Assembly (NCBI GenBank): GCA_003220495.1
Contig: QHSP01000028.1
Span: forward strand, 1 to 64,000
Direction: 5' to 3'
From: Candidatus Rokuibacteriota bacterium
GTDB taxonomy: Bacteria > Methylomirabilota > Methylomirabilia > Rokubacteriales > CSP1-6
DNA length: 64,000 nucleotides
Positions within the stretch are counted from its first letter, which is position 1; every line of letters begins with the position of its first letter. The notes beneath the pieces are model-generated. The model was not told the DNA's origin. It ran no database searches and worked only from the letters and a program-made list of their open reading frames with translations. Of this stretch, positions 58,337-64,000 are shown piece after piece. The translations under genes and the position numbers were made by a program.

Positions 58337-59211
58337 CCTGGGCGGCCCTCGTCCACGTCGTCATCAGCGGCCTCGCCACCGGATCGATCTACGCGCTGAT
58401 GGCGATCAGCCTCGTGATCATCTACAACGCGACCCGCACGCTCAACTTCGCGCAGGGCGAGATGCTGATGGTCTCGACGTTCGTGGGCTGGACCGCGCTC
58501 CAGGTGCTCGATGTGCCGCTCGTCGGCGCGCTGCTCGTCGCCGTCGTCGCGTCGGCGCTGCTCGGCTTTGTCCTCGAGCGCGTGGTCATCCGCCACGCGA
58601 TCTCGGCGACCCACTTCGACGTGCTGATCATCACGCTCGGCCTGTCGCTCATGCTGCGGTCGGCCGCCGGAGTCGCCTGGACCCACGACGAGTTCCCGTT
58701 CCCCTCGTTCTTCGGGAACCGGCCGCTCGTGGTGGGCCCGGTGCGGGTGGCGCCGGTCTCGCTCGGCATCATCGGCGCCTCGCTCGCGCTCATGCTGGCC
58801 CTCGGCGCGCTCTTTCGCTGGACGCGCCTGGGCCGGGCGATGCGCGCGGTCGCGCAGAACCAGCGGGCGGCGCGGCTCATGGGCATCAGCGTCGAGCGCG
58901 TCTACTCCTCGTCGTGGGTCATCGCCTCGGTCGTCGGCGCGGTCGCCGGGGTCCTGATCGCTCCGGTCATCTTCCTCTCGTCGAAGATGGGGCTGGTCGC
59001 CATCAACGGGTTCACCGCCGCCGTCCTCGGCGGCTTCGGCTCGATGCCGGGCGCGGTGCTCGGCGGCATGCTGCTGGGCGTGCTCGAGAACCTGGCGCCC
59101 CTCTACCTGCCCGCGTCGATCAAGCACTCCGTGCCTTTCCTGACAATGATCACGATCCTGATCGTGCGTCCGGGCGGCGTGCTCGGGCGGGTCGCGCGGC
59201 GGAAGGTCTGA
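58333..59211 (+). CDS. livH: Branched-chain amino acid-type ABC transporter permease
   Basis: A 292-residue LivH-type permease with about eight hydrophobic helices. ISGLATGSIYALMAISLVII and TLNFAQGEMLMVSTF are family signatures, and ARLMGISVERVYSSSW plus GGFGSMPGAVLGGMLLGVLE follow. It forms the membrane channel with LivM. In this setting the cargo is presumably the carboxylate or amide degraded by the cluster, not leucine. ATG 58333 overlaps the V4R-like gene by 4 bases. Confidence 0.94.
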   Translation: MTWAALVHVVISGLATGSIYALMAISLVIIYNATRTLNFAQGEMLMVSTFVGWTALQVLDVPLVGALLVAVVASALLGFVLERVVIRHAISATHFDVLIITLGLSLMLRSAAGVAWTHDEFPFPSFFGNRPLVVGPVRVAPVSLGIIGASLALMLALGALFRWTRLGRAMRAVAQNQRAARLMGISVERVYSSSWVIASVVGAVAGVLIAPVIFLSSKMGLVAINGFTAAVLGGFGSMPGAVLGGMLLGVLENLAPLYLPASIKHSVPFLTMITILIVRPGGVLGRVARRKV

Positions 59212-60176
59212 TGCGACACGCGGCCCTCGCGACCGGCGCCGCGGTGGTCGTCGGCTGGCCGTGGGCCGCGCCGCGTTACTTCGTCTTCCTGGCGAGCCTG
59301 ATCGCCATCAACGCGATCGTGGCGATCGGGCTCAACCTCCTGTCGGGCTACACGAACCAGCTCTCGTTCGGGCACGCGGGCTTCCTGGCGATCGGCGCGT
59401 ACGCGGCGGCGATCCTCACGATCCGCGCGCCGGCGCTGCCGGTTCCCGCGGCGCTGCTGCTCGCGGGGCTCGTCACCGCCGCGGTGGGCCTGGCTCTGGG
59501 CGTGCCGTGCCTGCGCCTGGAAGGGCTCTATCTGGCGATGGCGACGCTCGCGTTCGGCTTCGTGGTCGTCGAGGCGATCCTGAACCTCGACTGGCTCACG
59601 CGGGGCAACGACGGTCTCCGCGTGCCGGCCGCGCGCCTGGGCCCCTGGACCCTGGCGACCGACACCGCCCGCTACTACCTGGTCGTAACGGTGGCTGCGC
59701 TCCTGATCGTCGCCGCCGTGAACATCACCCGGACGCGGACGGGGCGGGCGCTCCTGGCCATTCGCGAGAGCGAGATCGCGGCGCAGGCGAGCGGCATCAA
59801 TCTGGCCGCCTACAAGACGCTCGCCTTCGTCGTCTCGGCCTTCTACACCGGCGTCGCCGGCGGGCTCTTCGCGCTGGTCGTCGGCTTCCTCTCGCCCGAT
59901 TCCTTCGACGTGTTCCTGTCGGTGGATTTCGTCGCGATGATCATCGTCGGCGGTCTCGGGTCGATCCTCGGCTCCGTGGTGGGCGCCGCGCTCATCACGA
60001 CCCTCAACGACTCGCTCGCCGGCTTTCAGAATTATCGACCGCTCATCTTCGGCGCGATCCTGATAGCGTCCATGCTGTTCATGCCGGGCGGCATCGCGCG
60101 CGCGCTCGGCACGATCGTGCGGCCGGCCCGCGCGGCCGCACCGCCGGAGCCCCCTCGACAAGGAGAGGATCGATGA
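59211..60176 (+). CDS. livM: Branched-chain amino acid-type ABC transporter permease
   Basis: A 321-residue LivM-type permease. AINAIVAIGLNLLSGYTNQL, LSFGHAGFLAIGAYAAAI and AIRESEIAAQASGINLAAYK with the coupling-helix pattern are conserved, as is VGGLGSILGSVVGAALIT. The ATG shares its A with the livH TGA. The start region is hydrophobic and shorter than in E. coli LivM, as usual for this subgroup. Confidence 0.94.
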   Translation: MRHAALATGAAVVVGWPWAAPRYFVFLASLIAINAIVAIGLNLLSGYTNQLSFGHAGFLAIGAYAAAILTIRAPALPVPAALLLAGLVTAAVGLALGVPCLRLEGLYLAMATLAFGFVVVEAILNLDWLTRGNDGLRVPAARLGPWTLATDTARYYLVVTVAALLIVAAVNITRTRTGRALLAIRESEIAAQASGINLAAYKTLAFVVSAFYTGVAGGLFALVVGFLSPDSFDVFLSVDFVAMIIVGGLGSILGSVVGAALITTLNDSLAGFQNYRPLIFGAILIASMLFMPGGIARALGTIVRPARAAAPPEPPRQGEDR

Positions 60177-61333
60177 TCAGCCGTGCCAGCTTCGTGCTGC
60201 TCCTGGCTCTCGCGCTGAGCGCGCTTCCAGCCGCCGCTCAGCAGGGCGTCAGCGACACCGAGATCGTGATCGGCGGATCGAACTCGTTCTCGGGTCCGCT
60301 CGCCTTCACCGGCGACCAGATCACGAAGTTCGGCGTGGACCTCTACTTCAGAGTGGTCAACGACGCCGGAGGGATCCACGGGCGCAAGGTCCGCACGGTC
60401 TACTACGACGACGGATACCGGCCCCAAGATGCCGTCGCCAACACCAAGAAGCTCGTCGAGCAGGACCGCGTCTTCGCGATCATCATCCCCCAGGGCTCGC
60501 CGCCGGTCGTCGCGACGCTCGACTACCTGGAGGAGAACAAAGTCCCGATGCTCTTCCCGTATCAAAGCTCGCCGGTGACGCGGGGGAAGCGCTGGGTGCT
60601 GCAGGGGATGACCCTGAGCGACCGGTCGTCGAAGATGATGATCGACTACCTCGCAGGGCAGCGGAAGATCAAGAGGTTCGCCGCCCTCTACCAGGACGAC
60701 GAGTACGGCAAGTCGTTCCTCACGGCCTTCGAGAAGGATCTCGCACGATTCGGTCTGAAGCTGGCCGCCGCCGAGTCGGTCAAGCGCGGCGTCACCGACG
60801 TGAGCGCCCAGGTCGCGAAGCTCCAGGCGGCGAAGCCCGAAGTGACGTTCCTCGTGCTGGTGCCGGGCCCGGGCGCGCAGGCGCTGAAGGAGCGCCAGAA
60901 GATCGGCTGGACCGATACGATCATGGTCTCGACGGGCCCGCTGACCGACGAGCGCTACCTGGCGCTCGCCGGCGACGCGGCCGAGGGGGTCGAGGGGCTG
61001 TCGCTCTGGCCCGATCCGGTGACCTCCGATCTTCCGGGCGTCAAGCTCTATCGAGAGCACATGCTGCGCTACCATCCGAACAACGAGGTCAATCGCTACT
61101 CGATCGCCGGCTACTTCGCGGCCATGCTTTTCACCGAAGGCGCCAAGCGCGCCGGCCGGAACCTGACGCGCGAGTCCCTCATGACGGCGCTCGAGTCGAT
61201 CAAGGGCTACGCCAGCGGCATCCTGCCGCCGATCACGATCGGCCCGGACCACGAGACCCAGAAGCAGGGGTTCTGGGTGCGCGTCGAGAAGGGACACTTC
61301 AAGCCGATGACGGACTGGCTCAAGTCCGAGTAG
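60173..61333 (+). CDS. Branched-chain amino acid-type ABC transporter substrate-binding protein
   Basis: 386 residues with signal peptide (SFVLLLALALSALPAAAQQ). The mature protein is a Peripla_BP_6 fold: GVSDTEIVIGGSNSFSGPLA, AYYRxx-type strands (KVRTVYYDDGYRPQDAVANT) and RFAALYQDDEYGKSFLTAFE. It captures the cluster substrate in the periplasm and delivers it to LivHM. ATG 60173 overlaps the livM TGA; AAGGAGAGG at 60160-60168 is its ribosome-binding site, strong compared with the neighbours, as expected for an abundant binding protein. Confidence 0.94.
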   Translation: MISRASFVLLLALALSALPAAAQQGVSDTEIVIGGSNSFSGPLAFTGDQITKFGVDLYFRVVNDAGGIHGRKVRTVYYDDGYRPQDAVANTKKLVEQDRVFAIIIPQGSPPVVATLDYLEENKVPMLFPYQSSPVTRGKRWVLQGMTLSDRSSKMMIDYLAGQRKIKRFAALYQDDEYGKSFLTAFEKDLARFGLKLAAAESVKRGVTDVSAQVAKLQAAKPEVTFLVLVPGPGAQALKERQKIGWTDTIMVSTGPLTDERYLALAGDAAEGVEGLSLWPDPVTSDLPGVKLYREHMLRYHPNNEVNRYSIAGYFAAMLFTEGAKRAGRNLTRESLMTALESIKGYASGILPPITIGPDHETQKQGFWVRVEKGHFKPMTDWLKSE

Positions 61334-61337
61334 GACG

Positions 61338-62098
61338 GTGCTCGGTGTCGAGGATCTCTCGATCAGCTTCGGCGGCCTCGCCGCGCTGAGCGGGCTCAGC
61401 TTCGCGGTCCGGGATCGCGAGATCTTCGCGCTGATCGGCCCCAACGGCGCGGGCAAGTCGACGGTGTTCAACGTGATCACGGGCCTCTACCGTCCCTCGC
61501 ACGGCCGGGTCACGCTCGGCGGCGACGACCTGCTCGCCCTGGCTCCCCACCAGATCGCGCGGCGCGGCGTCGCCCGCACGTTCCAGAACACCGAGGTGTT
61601 CCGTCAGCTCACGGCCCTCGACAACGTCCTGATCGGCCGCCACGGGCACCTGCGCACGGGCGTGATTACCGGCGCCCTCTGGCTGCCTCGTGTCCGGCAG
61701 GAAGAGGCGCGGGCGCGCGAGTCGGCGTACGCGCTGCTGACGCGGTTCGGGCTCGCCGCCGTCGCCGCCGTCGAAGCCGGCGGCCTCCCCCTCGGCGCCC
61801 AGAAGCGGCTCGAGATCGCGCGGGCGCTCGCCTCCGAGCCGCGGCTCCTGCTGCTCGACGAGCCGGCCGGTGGGCTCAATCCCACGGAGACGCAGACCTT
61901 GATGGCGGTCATCCGCCGGCTGCGGGACGAGAGCGGGCTGACGATCGTCGTGGTCGAGCACGACATGGAGCTCGTCATGGGGATCTCGGACCGCGTCGCC
62001 GTCCTCGACCACGGGCGCAAGATCGCGGAAGGCCGGCCCCACGAGATCGCCACCGACGCCGCGGTCGTCGAGGCGTATCTCGGGAGCGAGGAGGACGC

Positions 62099-62102
<4 letters not shown>
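61338..62102 (+). CDS. livG: Branched-chain amino acid-type ABC transporter ATPase
   Basis: 254 residues. Walker A is LIGPNGAGKSTVFNVITGLY, the Q-loop region ARTFQNTEVFRQLTALDNVL, Walker B LLLLDEPAGGLNPTE and the switch His in VVVEHDMELVMG. The ABC signature reads GLPLGAQKRLEIARAL; Pro at the Ser position is common in LivG proteins and not a defect. GTG 61338 lies 4 bases after the binding-protein stop. Its stop overlaps livF. Confidence 0.94.
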
Positions 62103-62845
<743 letters not shown>

Positions 62846-62850
62846 ACTCG

Positions 62851-64000
62851 ATGGCCGTGGGCGCCAAGGCCATGTGGCAGCCGGAGCTCGAGTCCCTCGA
62901 CCGGGAGCCTCTCGAACGGCTCGTCGTCGAGCGGATGCGCGCCACGCTCGCGCACGTGCTGGCCGAGCCGGCGTGGGCGCGGCGCCTCGGCGGCGCCCGC
63001 CCGGAAGACGTCGGACGTGTCGAGGCCTGGCGCGCGTTGCCCTTCCTCACGAAGGACGAGCTCCGCGACGCGTACCCCTACGGGCTCGCGTGCGCGCGCG
63101 CCGGCGACTACCGGCGGATCCAGATGTCGAGCGGGACGACCGGAAATCCGATCCTGAATCCGTACACCGCCGCAGACGTGGCGCAGTGGGGCGAGGTGAT
63201 GGCCCGCTGCTACGTCGCGGCGGGTGTCGGCGCGGACGACGTCATCCAGATCACGCCGTCGTTCGGCCTCTTCACCGGCGGATTCGGCTTCCACTACGGC
63301 GCCGAGCGGATCGGCGCGATGGTGATCCCGACCGGCGCGGGGCGCACCGCGCTGCAGCTGCGTCTCATGCGCGATCTCAAGGCGACCGTGCTCACCGCGA
63401 TCGCGACCTATCCCCTGCGCCTGATCGAGGCCGCGCGCGAGGAGGCCTTCGACCTCGCGTCGCTCTCGCTCCGGGTCGGCATCCTCGGCTCCGAGATGTG
63501 GTCCGACGAGCTGCGGGCGCGGATCGAGCGCGAGTTGAGCATCCGCACCTTCGACATCATCGGCATGACCGAGACCGGTGGACCCGGGCTCGGCATCGAC
63601 TGCGTGGCCCGCCGCGGCATTCACGTCTGGGAGGACCACTATCACGCCGAGGTGATCGACCCCGCGACGGGGCGCGTCGTGCCGGACGGCACCGAGGGCG
63701 AGCTGGTCGTCTCGACGTTGACCCGGGAGGGGCTCCCGCTGATCCGCTACCGGACGCACGACCTCACGCGCGTCGTGTCGCGCGCGCGCTGCGACTGCGG
63801 GCGGACGTCGCTGAGGCTCGATCGGCTTCGCGGGCGCGCCGACGACATGGTGATCTACAAGGGGATCAATTTCTATCCGCGTCAGATCGAGACGGCCTTG
63901 TTGAAGCACGCCGGCGTGAGCCACGAGTATCAGGTCGTCCTCGAGTCGGACGGGGGCGGCGAGCGGATGACGATCCACGTCGAGACCGAGCCGGGATGCG
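62851..64000 (+). CDS. Phenylacetate-CoA ligase-type AMP-forming ligase (C-terminus beyond window)
   Basis: 383 codons to the window edge, about nine tenths of a PaaK-type enzyme. The adenylation motif is RRIQMSSGTTGNPILNPYT. The chain continues with TPSFGLFTGGFGFHYGAERI, ILGSEMWSDELRARIERELS, DIIGMTETGGPGLGIDC, LIRYRTHDLTRVVS and DCGRTSLRLDRLRGRADDM, then MVIYKGINFYPRQIETALL. It activates a carboxylic acid to its CoA thioester with ATP. PaaK-like ligases usually take aryl acids, but many related ones take other acids. ATG 62851 follows livF by 5 bases; ATG 62872 is an alternative start. Confidence 0.92.
   Translation, partial: MAVGAKAMWQPELESLDREPLERLVVERMRATLAHVLAEPAWARRLGGARPEDVGRVEAWRALPFLTKDELRDAYPYGLACARAGDYRRIQMSSGTTGNPILNPYTAADVAQWGEVMARCYVAAGVGADDVIQITPSFGLFTGGFGFHYGAERIGAMVIPTGAGRTALQLRLMRDLKATVLTAIATYPLRLIEAAREEAFDLASLSLRVGILGSEMWSDELRARIERELSIRTFDIIGMTETGGPGLGIDCVARRGIHVWEDHYHAEVIDPATGRVVPDGTEGELVVSTLTREGLPLIRYRTHDLTRVVSRARCDCGRTSLRLDRLRGRADDMVIYKGINFYPRQIETALLKHAGVSHEYQVVLESDGGGERMTIHVETEPGC

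Noticed and set aside
61779-61830. ABC signature of LivG with Pro for Ser (LPLGAQ)
   Set aside because: LP-type signatures are common in LivG proteins, so this is not evidence of a defective ATPase.

Overview
High-GC bacterial chromosome segment. No rRNA or tRNA gene is visible, so the taxonomic guess rests on gene content only. Branched-chain-amino-acid-type ABC transport, acyl-CoA dehydrogenases, hydantoinase A/B, CaiB-type CoA transferase, orphan molybdenum hydroxylase large subunits and many small Zn-ribbon or secreted proteins together suggest a soil or subsurface member of the Rokubacteria/Methylomirabilota type (inference, not proven).

Layout. (1) 1-5124, minus strand, visibly less GC-rich than the rest: a ketoacyl synthase with an altered active site, followed by two tandem paralogous membrane sensor kinases, the second cut by the window edge. 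(2) 5255-12374, plus: exported DUF3108-like protein, PfkB sugar kinase, UvrD-type helicase fused to an Fe-S nuclease, HugZ-like heme protein, tricarballylate-dehydrogenase-like flavoprotein. (3) 12376-19535: methyltransferase and DinG/XPD-like Fe-S helicase (minus), Nudix hydrolase, asparagine synthase, ArnT-like glycosyltransferase, and a 5'-truncated oligopeptide-transporter ATPase remnant. (4) 19564-26947: amidohydrolase; an ECF sigma factor next to an O6-alkylguanine transferase carrying an Ada-type Zn/methyl-acceptor domain at its C terminus; a form-II CoxL-like hydroxylase; a compact operon of NHL-repeat protein, HD-type oxygenase-like protein, pterin dehydratase and thioesterase; a lytic transglycosylase. 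(5) 26948-39673: a short-unit tandem repeat, a heme-c-linked class III cyclase, DUF72, a hydrolase/rhodanese/enoyl-CoA hydratase/HAD run, apt, a hydroxyacyl-CoA dehydrogenase, metal ABC transporter pieces without an ATPase, an exported acetamidase-like protein and a glycosyltransferase. (6) 39971-64000, all plus: an acyl-CoA dehydrogenase/DinB pair, then from 41774 a catabolic supercluster running off the window.

The supercluster (41774-64000) begins with a GntR/HutC regulator that has a perfect palindrome just upstream. It continues with HyuA/HyuB, acyl-CoA dehydrogenase, MaoC hydratase, thiolase, hydroxyacyl-CoA dehydrogenase, DUF35 protein, a separate cobalamin-binding subunit, an Asp-nucleophile alpha/beta hydrolase, an acyl-CoA mutase large subunit, a molybdenum hydroxylase large subunit, CoA transferase, an octopine-dehydrogenase-like enzyme, a V4R-like small protein, a complete Liv-type ABC importer, and a phenylacetate-CoA-ligase-type enzyme. 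Most junctions are 4-base ATGA/GTGA overlaps. The genes read as uptake, activation to a CoA thioester, B12-dependent skeletal rearrangement, and beta-oxidation of an organic acid or amide whose identity the sequence does not give. The mutase lacks the usual substrate-loop motif of methylmalonyl-CoA mutases.

Two other points stand out. At least nine genes on both strands have a TATAAT-like hexamer ending 6-9 bases before the start codon, which suggests widespread leaderless or near-leaderless transcription. The sigma factor/alkyltransferase-Ada pair looks like an alkylation-response module with domains in inverted order relative to E. coli Ada.
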